Under the pieces are notes generated by a model. That model worked only from the letters and a program-made list of their open reading frames with translations, was not told the DNA's origin and ran no database searches. From a bacterium (lineage in GTDB: Bacteria > Electryoneota > RPQS01): a DNA stretch of 64,000 bases. Within the stretch, counting starts at the first letter, position 1. The number at the start of each line of letters is the position of its first letter. The translations under genes were made by a program, and so were the position numbers. Shown here in pieces: positions 25,610 through 35,022 of this stretch. Location of the stretch: NCBI GenBank assembly GCA_036504735.1, contig DASXUQ010000008.1, positions 1-64,000 of the forward strand. The letters are read 5' to 3'.

Positions 25610-25638
25610 GCTGAAACCGGATACTTTCTAAAGGACCT

Positions 25639-26616
25639 ATGCCGGACTATAGTTCGATTGTCACCCATTACGATTTTGACGGGCTGGGCAGCGCGGCGCT
25701 GCTCTCCTGGGCCTTTGATATCGAGGATATCCGCTTTGCCGGACCGATCACGATTTCCAAGGCGGAGATTTCCATCACGAAGGACGACATCGTCAGTGAT
25801 CTGCCGTATCCTGTCGAGTGCGGCATGTGGTTCGACCATCACACGGGCAACCTTGCCGAGCTGAGTCTGCGCGGCATCGATCCGGCCACCATTCCCGGGC
25901 GGTTTGCTCCGGCTCCCTCCTGTGTGCGCGTGGTCTATGACTATCTGCTGGCCGAAGGCGATCTTCCCGAGGATTACGCCGAGCTGGCGCGCGAAGGCGA
26001 TATCATCGACAGCTTCTCCTATCCGGATCTGGACGCGTGGCGCGCCGACACTCCCGCCAACCGCATTGACCGCGCCCTGAAGGCGTCCTCGGCCAGCCGC
26101 AAAGAGCAGGAGACTTTTCAGCGCGACGTAGTGTTCATGATGCGCGATCTGTCGCTCTCCGAAATCGCCGCCGACTCGACCGTCATCACTCGCGCCAAAC
26201 GCTACGCCGCCGAAGAAGAGATGATGCTGGATACCATCCGCAAGTACGGACGGGTTCTGGGCGAGGCGGGCGAACTGTTTCTGGTGGACACGACGGGCTT
26301 TATGAATCCGGCGCGGATCGACAAGAAGCTGATCGGTCTGGTGCACCCCGAAGCCAAGGGCTATGTGGAGATGAAACCGGTATTCCGCAGCGGACAGAAG
26401 ACGCAGGATCTCTCGGTGTCGCTGTCGCTCGCCTTATCTATGCAGCAGAGCGCCCACAAAAAGGATATGGGCGAGATCGTGCGTGACCTGAACATCGGTG
26501 ACGGCCACATCGGCGCGTCGGCGGGTGTGTGGCGTTCATCGTCCACCCGCGAATTCCAAAGAGCCAAAGAGGAACTGCCGCAGAAGATTCTGGAGATCTG
26601 GACGGCGCAGGGGTAA
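25639..26616 (+). CDS. DHH family phosphoesterase
   Basis: The 325-residue protein belongs to the DHH/DHHA1 superfamily, manganese-dependent phosphoesterases acting on nucleotides, cyclic dinucleotides or oligoribonucleotides. The first metal motif is THYDFDGLGSAAL, the DHH motif is WFDHH, and the DHHA1 end carries GDGHIGASAGV, equivalent to GGGH..AAG. It has no membrane or signal segment. AAAGGACCT precedes the ATG. It follows lptD by 29 bases and may be cotranscribed. The natural substrate cannot be assigned. Confidence 0.85.
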   Translation: MPDYSSIVTHYDFDGLGSAALLSWAFDIEDIRFAGPITISKAEISITKDDIVSDLPYPVECGMWFDHHTGNLAELSLRGIDPATIPGRFAPAPSCVRVVYDYLLAEGDLPEDYAELAREGDIIDSFSYPDLDAWRADTPANRIDRALKASSASRKEQETFQRDVVFMMRDLSLSEIAADSTVITRAKRYAAEEEMMLDTIRKYGRVLGEAGELFLVDTTGFMNPARIDKKLIGLVHPEAKGYVEMKPVFRSGQKTQDLSVSLSLALSMQQSAHKKDMGEIVRDLNIGDGHIGASAGVWRSSSTREFQRAKEELPQKILEIWTAQG

Positions 26617-26641
26617 AGAAGGTTGTCTTATCTGAGATATA

Positions 26642-26671
26642 AGAAGAGGCGCGTATCCACGCGCCTCTTCT
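26642..26671. terminator. Bidirectional terminator between convergent genes
   Basis: AGAAGAGGCGCG (26642-26653) pairs with CGCGCCTCTTCT (26660-26671) around a six-base loop, between the DHH gene and the leftward secreted-protein gene. Confidence 0.8.
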
Positions 26672-26700
26672 CGTCTGCACATTTTCGAAACAGGGAGGGC

Positions 26701-28788
26701 TCAGTTGCCTCGATAGGTGTAGGTCCAGGTGTGACCGACATGCTTGTTGGTGATCCAGTAGGCGGCTCCCGGTGTGATATGCTCGAGAGAGCCGGCCCAG
26801 CCGCATTCCGCGGTGTTGCGGCTTGGTGTGCACGGCAGATACCTCCATGCAATATTACCGCCGGATTGAGCAACCACACGATCAGACTGGAGGAATGCGG
26901 TAGCGCCGGTGAAGCCATCCGTCGCGAGATTGAGGAGATTAATTGCCCGGTCCTGCGAATCCCGCCACGAAACCGGGATCCACGTCTCCCCGCCTTGCTC
27001 CGGGGGAGCGAGGATGTTCCGCGTGGCGTAGTAGCCCGAGTTGTTCACTTTCCCGGCGAGGACGATGACACGGTCGGCGCCCGACCTGTTGGCGTAGTAA
27101 TAGGCGTAACCCGGGCGCATACCGGGATCGGTTTCCAAAGGACCGGTCCACGAGCAGGACGAGGCGGAATTCCGCCATCCGCCGGCTCCACCGCTCTGGG
27201 CGGAGATTCGGTCGGCTGTGCTGGGGGTGCCGCAGGCGGACTGATCGCGGATGATGTCGGAGGGGGCATAGCTGACGGTGCCCCATTGCGGAACGCCGTT
27301 CACGGTTTGCCAGAAGTCAAAGGGCAAGCCGAAACAGGTGGTGACTGTTTGAGCGCCGCCGGTGCAGGTGAGCGCCACGTACCCGACGGTGTCGGACCAG
27401 GCCGACGTGGCGGGCGGGTCGGTGTAGCTGCAGTACGCTTTCACCACATAGTACATACGGGGATTTGACGGCAGGTTGTCATCCACGAACTCCGGTGTGT
27501 TGAGCCCGCCAGTCGGGTAGGCCCAGGGATCGCTCTCTCCCATGGGCGAGATGCCGATATCCCAATGATCCACGTATGCCGGCTGATCCCAGGAGACGGT
27601 CACGTAGTTGTTCTGGCCGAAACGGGTGATGACCACATGGGGTGTGTCGAGGCCGTTCAGGACAGAGACCGTGAGTCCGTACCACGGATAGCCGCTCGCC
27701 GTGCAGGCGAGAATGAGTTGATTGTCGGCGGTCTCCACCATGCTGGAGAGTGTGTTCTCCTGGCTTGAAGGCAAAGGGGCAAAGGTCCATTGCAGGTTGC
27801 CGCTCAGGTCATAGCACAGGATCACGCTCTGCCTGCTTTCGCCGATGTCGTCGGTGCTGAATCCTCCCACCACGATGTTGCCGAGCTGCGAGTAGAGAAC
27901 CGTTGACCCGTAGCTCCAGTGATCGGAGTCACCGTTCCAACGTTCCCACACGCGGGCACCGCTCGCATTGAAGCGCACCACGAAGAACCGCATCGACTGT
28001 GTGCCAATGTACGCAGAGCCGGTCACCACATAGCCCCCGTCGGGAGTCTGCACCACATCGGCAACCTCACGGGTCGTGTCCGGCGAGATCAGGCTGGTCG
28101 TCCATACGATATGGCTGTCCGCCTGCATTTTGCACAGGAAGACGCCGGTAGTGCCATTATGCGTATCGCCTGTGATGATGAACGCGCCGTCACTCGTGGG
28201 TTTGATTGCCCGGGCGATGGTGCTACCGAGTGCGATGCCTAAATGCCGGTCCCACAGCTTGGTGCCGTTGAAACCCGTCTTGACGATGTAGGGAAAGTTC
28301 GTGTTGCCGGTGTTGTGAGTTTGCCCGACAAACAGGTAGCCGTCGTCCGCGACGGCCACATCCCAAGCCGACCCTCCGGCGGCCATTCCCGGATCGCTGC
28401 TGTGATATTCCGTGAACCACTCCTGAACACCGTCCTCGTCCACTTTCCAGCCTTCAAAAGGATCGCTACAGGAGAGGATGAACCCGCCGTCCGACGTTGG
28501 AGTGATTCCGGTCGCGGAGGCCACGTTCGCCGGATCGTTACTGTCTTGTTCCCATACCAACGTGCCGGAGGCGTCCGTCTTGTAGAGATAGCGATCCGTG
28601 TTCGTCGGGAAGTCGCCGCCGATGTAGCCCGCGAAGACGAAGCCGCCGTCGGCGGCTCGTGCCACATCCGAGAATTGAGTGTACTCTGCTGTCAGGGTGT
28701 GGGACCAGAGCGTTCCCGGTCGCCGCTGGGCCAGTCCGGAGGAAACAACCGATAAACACAACAAAACCAGAATACCGAACCGTTTCAT
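26701..28788 (-). CDS. Secreted repeat protein with a two-part C-terminal domain
   Basis: The 695-residue protein has a signal peptide (MKRFGILVLLCLSVVSSGLA). Six to seven DGG/KTD repeats follow (ADGGFVFAGYIGGD..., TPDGGYVVTGSAYIG...), related to those of the 426-2162 protein. A fibronectin-like segment leads to a C-terminal domain of about 220 residues in two similar halves (FGLPFDFW ... TADRI.AQ.GG ... RNSASSCSW.G.LET.P and GFTG.T...SDRVVAQSGG ... W.GSLE..TPGAAYWITNKHVGHTWTYTY). The same domain makes up the protein at 59159. There is no YPNPFNP tail, unlike most neighbours. GGAGG precedes the chosen start. Confidence 0.83.
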   Translation of the reverse strand: MKRFGILVLLCLSVVSSGLAQRRPGTLWSHTLTAEYTQFSDVARAADGGFVFAGYIGGDFPTNTDRYLYKTDASGTLVWEQDSNDPANVASATGITPTSDGGFILSCSDPFEGWKVDEDGVQEWFTEYHSSDPGMAAGGSAWDVAVADDGYLFVGQTHNTGNTNFPYIVKTGFNGTKLWDRHLGIALGSTIARAIKPTSDGAFIITGDTHNGTTGVFLCKMQADSHIVWTTSLISPDTTREVADVVQTPDGGYVVTGSAYIGTQSMRFFVVRFNASGARVWERWNGDSDHWSYGSTVLYSQLGNIVVGGFSTDDIGESRQSVILCYDLSGNLQWTFAPLPSSQENTLSSMVETADNQLILACTASGYPWYGLTVSVLNGLDTPHVVITRFGQNNYVTVSWDQPAYVDHWDIGISPMGESDPWAYPTGGLNTPEFVDDNLPSNPRMYYVVKAYCSYTDPPATSAWSDTVGYVALTCTGGAQTVTTCFGLPFDFWQTVNGVPQWGTVSYAPSDIIRDQSACGTPSTADRISAQSGGAGGWRNSASSCSWTGPLETDPGMRPGYAYYYANRSGADRVIVLAGKVNNSGYYATRNILAPPEQGGETWIPVSWRDSQDRAINLLNLATDGFTGATAFLQSDRVVAQSGGNIAWRYLPCTPSRNTAECGWAGSLEHITPGAAYWITNKHVGHTWTYTYRGN

Positions 28789-28888
28789 GAGTGCCTCCAT
28801 CGGTTAAAAGTGTTTGCAGAACTGTGTCTGTCGCGATACGAGCACTCCCATCATACTTACCCTATATGGCGCTCTATACCGCACATGA

Positions 28889-28917
28889 ATTATACATTCT
28901 TATGACCAATGAGTCAA
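28889..28917 (-). promoter_or_regulatory. Strong sigma-70 promoter of the 26701-28788 gene
   Basis: Read leftward, TTGACT (28912-28917) and TATAAT (28889-28894, consensus) are separated by exactly 17 bases. The leader would be about 95 bases. Confidence 0.82.
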
Positions 28918-28974
28918 CAAGAAAATCAGTTCATCGGAAATTTCCAGGAAGAATCCTCGATCATCGGAAAACCA

Positions 28975-29018
28975 CAGAGATAGAAAAGGCGACCGAAAGG
29001 TCGCCTTTTCTATCTCTG
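28975..29018 (-). terminator. Terminator with perfect 20-bp arms
   Basis: Arms 28975-28994 and 28999-29018 are exact complements around a GAAA tetraloop. The stem itself contains a T-run in both directions (CCTTTTC). It follows the stop of the C25-like gene by 18 bases. Confidence 0.9.
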
Positions 29019-29036
29019 CTTATGAGATTCAGCAGC

Positions 29037-32000
29037 TTACTTAATCAGCATCAGCTTGCGCACCTGCGTGTTCGAGCCGGCGGTCAGGCGGGCAAAGTAG
29101 AGGCCAGATGGCAGATTGGTCGCGTTAAAGGAGACCGTGTAGGTTCCCGCAGCGCGGTGACCGTCCACCAGTGTGGCCACATCGCGGCCGAGCATGTCAT
29201 ACACCCGCAGCGTCGCATTCCCGGCGCGGGGCAGATCAAACTGCAGTTCCGTCGTCGGGTTGAACGGATTGGGGTAGGCCTCGTGCAGGGCAAACTGCTT
29301 CGGCAGAGGTTTGACGACCGGATCGGCGGCGTTGAAGTTGTCCGGTGCCTGAGTCGTGATGCGGATGGCGCGTCCCGGCCGCATCGTGTCGACGGACGCA
29401 GGGAAGACGTTGGCAAAGGTGAGCGTCATGCCGCGTTCATGGTAGGAATCTTCCCAGCCCACGGTCGCGTAGTTGTTGCCATCATTGCCCGCGTTGTCGA
29501 AGAACACCGAGGCATACTGGAGGAGAATGCTGCCGTCACCGGAGCTGGGATACTCCAGAATCGCTTCGAAGGTACAGGAGTCGTTGTCAGGATGGCCGCC
29601 GGAAAGCCCGGCACGCAGGAACGTCCGCCACTGGATGATGAAGCGGTTCGGGTTGGTATCGTACCGCGTCCAGATGTAATGCAGCGTGTCGTTATTGGGC
29701 ATGGTGCGATCGCCCGTCAGATCGGTCCACAGCGGAGCAACCAGTGACGGCGAGCCGATCGGCGATGGCAGTTCCCAATTGCGGAACTCGGGGAGACGCG
29801 GCCCCTGCTGGAAGCTGAACCAGCCGTTGGAGCAAACCCAGACGCTGTCATAGGCTTGGCCGTAGTACGTGAAGGGGGCGGGCAGGGGCATCGTGAAGTA
29901 CGTATCATCCCGCACCTGATGGGCTACCGCACCACTGCCGCCGCGTGCCGGATCCAGTTCCACCCAGTTGTAGGTTGGGGTAGCGCCGAAGCCGTTGTCG
30001 ATATCTTCGTAGGCGTAGTAGCCGTAAGCATCCGGACCCGTGGGGGCGTGCGTCGTAACCACGCCTGTGGGCAGCAGATAGAAAGCCTGCGCGCAAATCA
30101 CGCCGTTCTGGCGGAATTCAAAACGCAGCGTGATTTGACGGCCCGGGGTGACGCCCGAAGGAACCGTCGCGTTGAAGGCGGTGCCGCTCTCCAGAGTGTC
30201 ACCCACATTCAGCGTGGTCCAGTTGGCCGTGCCGTTGGGGAAGGAGATGGCGTTGTCCCAGGAGCTGACCGTGACCGTCATGTTGGCCGCGGCCTGACCG
30301 CCGACATTGGTGGCCGTGATGTACACCGGAATATTGCTTTCGCCGGCCTCAAGGATTCCATTGCCGCCATCGGCCACGCGCAGCGAGGTGATAACCATCT
30401 GCGGTGCGGCGATCGGCACTTCGATTTCACGGGTCACACTGTTCGAGCCGTCCTGCAGCACAACACTCAGGTGCGGATGTTCGCCGTTAAACAGCTCGCC
30501 GGACAGGGCAATGGCCAGCGACGTACTGGTTCCCGACTCATTGGGTTGCAGCGTCGACACTGTGCCGCTGCCCGAGGTAACGGTGATGCGCGAATCGAGG
30601 GAGGTGACCGTCGCCGTCAGCGTGGCAGGAGACGTGCCCACATTCTGAACGGACAGAGTGTAGTTGATGGTCTCGCCGGGATTAGGACGGTTGTCGCCGC
30701 CATCGGACCAGGTGATGCCGGTGACCTTGGGGTCGAAGGCTGTTGCACCAATGGGAATATCAATCCGCTGCATGAAGTTGGCACTCTTCCAGACGGTGAG
30801 TTGCGCCGTCCCCGCGGCGGAGAAGTTGGCCGGCAGATTGGCATGGCCACCGCCATCGGTGCGCGCCGACTGCACCTCATCACTGCCCGCCACCCGCAAG
30901 GTGACCATGGCATTACCCACCGGGTTGCCGCCGGAGGTGACGGTAATCGGCACCAGCGTCTGGCCGATGGTCAGGTTGCTGGGATTGGTGACCGCCATCG
31001 TACCGGGGAGACCGATGTAAAGCTGCGTTTCCGGATCACCCAGCAAATTAAACACGTGCATAATATAATAGTAACCCGAGGCGTGCTCCTGGCCGTTGCC
31101 ATTATTACGCTCCATGGGGAACTGCCGCCAGCCTTCCATCTTTCCTGCGACTAACAGCGCGCCTGCGCTGCGGATGCCGCCCATCATGATGCCTTCCACA
31201 ATGCCCGCAAGAATCGCGTTGTTGTGGCGGGTGTTGGTATGGAGGTCCGAAGCGCCGATGTAGATGATGCCGCCCTTGGGCTGGGTGACCGAGCCGCAGC
31301 CGGTGGTGAACATTTCACCGAGGCAGGAGCCGGCGTCGAAGCCGAAGTTGCCGCTGCCGCACACGATGGCAAAGATCGCCGGGGTGCGGCGGTAGTTGTT
31401 GAGCTGGCTGGCATCATTGTTTCCGAAGATCGGATATTGCCAGGCCTGAGATCCCGCCCAGCCGCGATAGATTACCGCGCACACTCCCGAGTCGATATCC
31501 TGACGGATGGGGACAGTGTACTGGTGGGGATCGTCGATGCTGTTATGGTAATAGAAGGTGTCGGCGTTGGTGATAAAATTGTCGCGCATCATGCGGTCGC
31601 GCGCCCAATTCACGTTCCACACCGGGGTAACGGGATAGGTGCCGTCGGTGGCGAAATTGCCCGCGACGCATGTCATGGATTGGAACCAGTGCGTGTTATC
31701 GATGTAGGGGTTGGTCTCATAGCTCACCACCTTGGCAAAATAGGCGGCGTACTGCGCGCCGAACCGTCCCGACACGCGTCCGCCGAGCACATCCGGAAGA
31801 GGATCCGTGCCATTTAGGCGGTAATAGCCATTGTCTCCCACCGAACTCTCGTTGCCGACTTCTGGATTGTCCAGCTTGAAAGTGGCCATCTCCAGCGTGT
31901 CGCCGATGATCATGACATACTCGAGGTCGCGCATGCTATGATCATTATAGGCAGCCTGGATCGCGCTGCGAACATTGTCCGTGCTGCGGTTGGTGAGGCC

Positions 32001-32702
32001 GACAATCTGCAACTGGTAGCCTTTGCGCTTCTTCAGATCCATCCACTGCTGCCAGTAGGTCAGGTTGGCCATACTGTCCAGACGCGACTGCGCGGCCACG
32101 ACCAGAAAACGGCCGGGAGTGCGCTGGGCGACTTCCGGATACAGATCGTCGAGGTTGGCGACCAACTGGCGGTAGAGCGGATAGAAGGCCGAGGACATGG
32201 TCATCGGATCGTTGATCTCATTGGGACCGGCGCCGGTGGTGGTCTCGACGTCAGCGCGAATGCGGCGAACCGTGCGGATCGTGCCGGAGGCGTCACGCAT
32301 GAGAGCGCGGTAGTTCAGAGTCACAATGCGGAGGTCATGGAATGCAGCGGGCTCGCTGAGCATTACCAATTCTTCGGGAGAGGAGGCGATGTCCTGCGCG
32401 GCAAGGCTCATCGTCGTCTGAATCGCGTCACCCAGTTCATAATCCTGAACGTGGGCTACGGGACGTCCATGTCCGGCAATGGCGAGGATCGTCCCCAAGC
32501 CATCCGAGGGACGGTCACCCATGTCCATACTGGACAACCGAGTGTGGAGGGCGGCCTGATCAAAGTCCGCCGCCACCACCGTTTGATGGGAGGATGCGGC
32601 GAGAATTTGGGTACTCAGGATCTTTTCCGGAGCTTCTGCGGCAAAGGCCAACAGCGGCAACAGAATTACGCCCAAAAGTAAAAACCAAGATGCTTGTCTC
32701 AT
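29037..32702 (-). CDS. Gingipain-like C25 peptidase homologue with T9SS sorting domain
   Basis: This 1221-residue secreted protein has a signal peptide (MRQASWFLLLGVILLPLLAFAAEA) and a C25 propeptide-like region (about 80-170). A C25 domain follows: RFLVVAAQSRLDSMANLTYWQQWMDLKKRKGYQLQIV, YVMIIGDTLEM, CAVIYRGWAGSQAW and TPAIFAIVCGSGNFG. In gingipains the catalytic pair is His (GHG) and Cys 33 residues later. Here Cys448 is kept, but residue 415 is Trp, so activity is doubtful or differently arranged. Next come CARDB-like repeats (NPGETINYTLSVQNVG), a lectin-like surface domain (YDSVWVCSNGWFSFQQG) shared with the genes at 44387, 51244 and 53820, and the tail LHEAYPNPFNPTTEL ... RKLMLIK. AAGGAG precedes the start. 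Confidence 0.87.
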   Translation of the reverse strand: MRQASWFLLLGVILLPLLAFAAEAPEKILSTQILAASSHQTVVAADFDQAALHTRLSSMDMGDRPSDGLGTILAIAGHGRPVAHVQDYELGDAIQTTMSLAAQDIASSPEELVMLSEPAAFHDLRIVTLNYRALMRDASGTIRTVRRIRADVETTTGAGPNEINDPMTMSSAFYPLYRQLVANLDDLYPEVAQRTPGRFLVVAAQSRLDSMANLTYWQQWMDLKKRKGYQLQIVGLTNRSTDNVRSAIQAAYNDHSMRDLEYVMIIGDTLEMATFKLDNPEVGNESSVGDNGYYRLNGTDPLPDVLGGRVSGRFGAQYAAYFAKVVSYETNPYIDNTHWFQSMTCVAGNFATDGTYPVTPVWNVNWARDRMMRDNFITNADTFYYHNSIDDPHQYTVPIRQDIDSGVCAVIYRGWAGSQAWQYPIFGNNDASQLNNYRRTPAIFAIVCGSGNFGFDAGSCLGEMFTTGCGSVTQPKGGIIYIGASDLHTNTRHNNAILAGIVEGIMMGGIRSAGALLVAGKMEGWRQFPMERNNGNGQEHASGYYYIMHVFNLLGDPETQLYIGLPGTMAVTNPSNLTIGQTLVPITVTSGGNPVGNAMVTLRVAGSDEVQSARTDGGGHANLPANFSAAGTAQLTVWKSANFMQRIDIPIGATAFDPKVTGITWSDGGDNRPNPGETINYTLSVQNVGTSPATLTATVTSLDSRITVTSGSGTVSTLQPNESGTSTSLAIALSGELFNGEHPHLSVVLQDGSNSVTREIEVPIAAPQMVITSLRVADGGNGILEAGESNIPVYITATNVGGQAAANMTVTVSSWDNAISFPNGTANWTTLNVGDTLESGTAFNATVPSGVTPGRQITLRFEFRQNGVICAQAFYLLPTGVVTTHAPTGPDAYGYYAYEDIDNGFGATPTYNWVELDPARGGSGAVAHQVRDDTYFTMPLPAPFTYYGQAYDSVWVCSNGWFSFQQGPRLPEFRNWELPSPIGSPSLVAPLWTDLTGDRTMPNNDTLHYIWTRYDTNPNRFIIQWRTFLRAGLSGGHPDNDSCTFEAILEYPSSGDGSILLQYASVFFDNAGNDGNNYATVGWEDSYHERGMTLTFANVFPASVDTMRPGRAIRITTQAPDNFNAADPVVKPLPKQFALHEAYPNPFNPTTELQFDLPRAGNATLRVYDMLGRDVATLVDGHRAAGTYTVSFNATNLPSGLYFARLTAGSNTQVRKLMLIK

Positions 32703-32902
32703 GGAGCTACTCCTTGTATGTTGAGGGCTGGCGTAGATTGCATGGGTGAGTGCAAAGAAATTGGAGAAGTATGCAGACTTTGCGTAATTGGGGGACGTGA
32801 CCATGAGTAACGACACTGACTACCGTGTAAAATCAATATCTTAAAACCTGGTGGCGTCGGTGCCGATACTCATTATCGCAAAGCTTGGGCCGGAAGAGGG
32901 AA

Positions 32903-32937
32903 GGGCTAAGGGCTAAGGGATAAGGGATAAGGGATAA
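32903..32937 (+). repeat. Heptamer repeat array GGGNTAA x5
   Basis: The units are GGGCTAA x2 and GGGATAA x3. An inverted partial copy (CTTATCCCTTAGTCTTATC) lies at about 32972-32992, so the two could pair in RNA, just beyond the hslU stop. Confidence 0.8.
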
Positions 32938-32992
32938 GTAGGTGCGGTGTGGTTTCAGCCTCTTTCTTCGGCCCTTATCCCTTAGTCTTATC

Positions 32993-34387
32993 TTAGAGGA
33001 TGAACCGCGAGAGGTCCTCGTCCTCGGCGATGTCGGCGAGCATCTTGATGACGCGTTCCTTGGTGATCGAAATCTTGGCGCTCTTTACCTGCGGTGCGTC
33101 GAACAGAATGTCATCGAGCAGCGTGGTCATCAGGGTATGCAACCGGCGCGCACCGATGTCTTCCGTGCGCTGGTTGACTTTGTGGGCAATGTTGGCGATT
33201 TCCCGCAGGGCATCCCGCGTGAAAGTCAGGATGATTCCTTCCGTAGCCAGAAGGGCCGTATATTGCTTGACCAGCGCATTCTTCGGTTCGGTCAGGATGC
33301 GCAGAAATTCCTCCGCCCCGAGCTTTTCCAACTCCACACGGATCGGAAAGCGGCCCTGCAATTCGGGGATCAGATCCGAGGGTCGCGCCACGGTAAAGGC
33401 TCCGGCGGCGATAAACAGGATGTGATCGGTATTGACCAGGCCGTATTTGGTGGTCACGGTGGTGCCTTCCACTACGGGCAGAATATCGCGCTGCACGCCG
33501 CTGCGGCTCACGTCGGGGCCGCCGTCGCTTTCGGAGGGCGCGGCGATCTTGTCGATCTCATCGAGGAACACGATGCCCGCGGTCTCTGTGCGGCGCACGG
33601 CTTCGCGGATCACGCGGTCCATGTCAATCTGCCGCTCCAGTTCCTCTTCGGTGATGTAATCACGCGCCTCGGCTACGGTGACTTTCCGCCGCCGCATCCG
33701 CCGTCCGCCGTCGCCGCCCATCAAGTCCGGCAGACTGAAGCCCATCTCTTCGATCCCTTGCGAGGAGAAGATCTGCATCAGCGGCATCTGGTCTTCGGGG
33801 ACTTCCAGTTCGACGGTTTCGGCATCCAGAAGACCGGCCATCAGCTCGACGCGCATCTTTTCACGCTGCCGGCGGCGGCGGTCCTGCTCGGCCCGGCGTG
33901 TGCGCCGGCCCGCTTCATTGTCTTCTCCACGGCGACGCCGCGAGCGGGGCGCAGGCAGCATCAGGTCCAGCAATCTCTCCTGTACCGAGTGCTCGATCAG
34001 AATCTGCAGGGCTTCGCGCTGCTCGGCCTTGACCTTGGCCACCGCCGTGTCCATCAGATCGCGGATCATCGACTCGACGTCGCGGCCCACATAGCCGACC
34101 TCCGTGTACTTGGAGGCTTCCACCTTGATGAACGGCGCACCCGCGAGGTTGGCCAGGCGGCGCGCCAGTTCGGTCTTGCCCACGCCGGTGGGGCCGATCA
34201 GAATAATATTGTTGGGATAGATTTCCTGGCGGAGTTCACCCTCCACCTGCTGGCGGCGCCAGCGGTTGCGCAGGGCGATGGCCACGGCGCGCTTGGCGCC
34301 GGTCTGGCCGATAATATACTTGTCCAGCTCCCGGACGATGTCGGCGGGAGTCAGTTGTTTGATCGGGGATGCAATCGGAGGATTCAT
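32993..34387 (-). CDS. hslU: ATP-dependent protease ATPase subunit HslU
   Basis: This 464-residue AAA+ unfoldase forms the hexameric cap that feeds proteins to HslV. It has the N-terminal LTPADIVRELDKYIIGQTGAKRAVAIALRNRWRRQQV, Walker A GPTGVGKTELARRLA, YVGRDVESMIRDL pore-region wording, a charged I-domain (about 150-240, rich in R and E), Walker B IVFLDEIDKI, and the C-terminal ISITKERVIKMLADIAEDEDLSRFIL that docks to HslV. The ATG at 34387 is chosen with GAGG upstream; a TTG at 34441 would overlap hslV. It lies 37 bases after hslV and is cotranscribed with it. Confidence 0.96.
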   Translation of the reverse strand: MNPPIASPIKQLTPADIVRELDKYIIGQTGAKRAVAIALRNRWRRQQVEGELRQEIYPNNIILIGPTGVGKTELARRLANLAGAPFIKVEASKYTEVGYVGRDVESMIRDLMDTAVAKVKAEQREALQILIEHSVQERLLDLMLPAPRSRRRRGEDNEAGRRTRRAEQDRRRRQREKMRVELMAGLLDAETVELEVPEDQMPLMQIFSSQGIEEMGFSLPDLMGGDGGRRMRRRKVTVAEARDYITEEELERQIDMDRVIREAVRRTETAGIVFLDEIDKIAAPSESDGGPDVSRSGVQRDILPVVEGTTVTTKYGLVNTDHILFIAAGAFTVARPSDLIPELQGRFPIRVELEKLGAEEFLRILTEPKNALVKQYTALLATEGIILTFTRDALREIANIAHKVNQRTEDIGARRLHTLMTTLLDDILFDAPQVKSAKISITKERVIKMLADIAEDEDLSRFIL

Positions 34388-34424
34388 CAGTAAAACCTCG
34401 CTGGACAGTTCGGGAGAGGTTTCG

Positions 34425-34964
34425 TTAATCGAGTTCTTCAACAGTGATATTGGAGTTGGTGTAGATACAAATTTCGGACGCGATCTGCAGGGATTCCTGC
34501 GCGATCTCGCGCGCGGACTTATCGGTGAACTTCATCAGGGCGCGGGCCGCGGCAAGGGCATAGGGACCGCCCGAGCCTAAGGCCATCACTTCATCGTCGG
34601 GCTCCACAACCTCGCCCAGGCCGGAGAGCATGAACATCTTGTCGTTGTCGATCACCACCATGTCGGCTTCAAGCTTGCGCAGGTTGCGATCCATCCGCCA
34701 TTCCTTGGCGACTTCGATCACCGAGCGGGTCAGGTCGCCGTTGTACTGCTTGAGCTTGCTTTCGAACAGTTCGAGCAACGCGAGGGCATCCGCCGCCGCG
34801 CCCGCATAGCCCACCAGCACTTTGCCGTCGAACAGCTTGCGCACTTTCTTGCCGCCGCCTTTAATGATAATATCTTCGAGCGTAAGCTGGCCATCACCGG
34901 CAATCGCGGCCTTGCCGTTGCGGCGGAGCGCCAGAATAGTCGTTCCATGTAAATCGGGTCGCAT
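34425..34964 (-). CDS. hslV: ATP-dependent protease proteolytic subunit HslV
   Basis: The 179-residue protein is the proteasome-like peptidase of the HslVU complex. A seven-residue propeptide (MRPDLHG) precedes the catalytic Thr8 (TTILALRRNGKAAIAGDGQ). KVRKLFDGKVLVGYAGAAADALALLELFE, MFMLSGLGEVVEPDDEVMALGSGGPYALAAARALM and CIYTNSNITVEELD complete the fold. The start at 34964 gives the proper propeptide and has AGGATA upstream; the longer frame would add 19 residues unlike the family. hslV precedes hslU, as in most bacteria. Confidence 0.96.
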   Translation of the reverse strand: MRPDLHGTTILALRRNGKAAIAGDGQLTLEDIIIKGGGKKVRKLFDGKVLVGYAGAAADALALLELFESKLKQYNGDLTRSVIEVAKEWRMDRNLRKLEADMVVIDNDKMFMLSGLGEVVEPDDEVMALGSGGPYALAAARALMKFTDKSAREIAQESLQIASEICIYTNSNITVEELD

Positions 34965-35022
34965 GAATCTTATCCTGATGTAACTTTTAACGGTTTCGGT
35001 TATATTATGTCCGGAACCCAAT

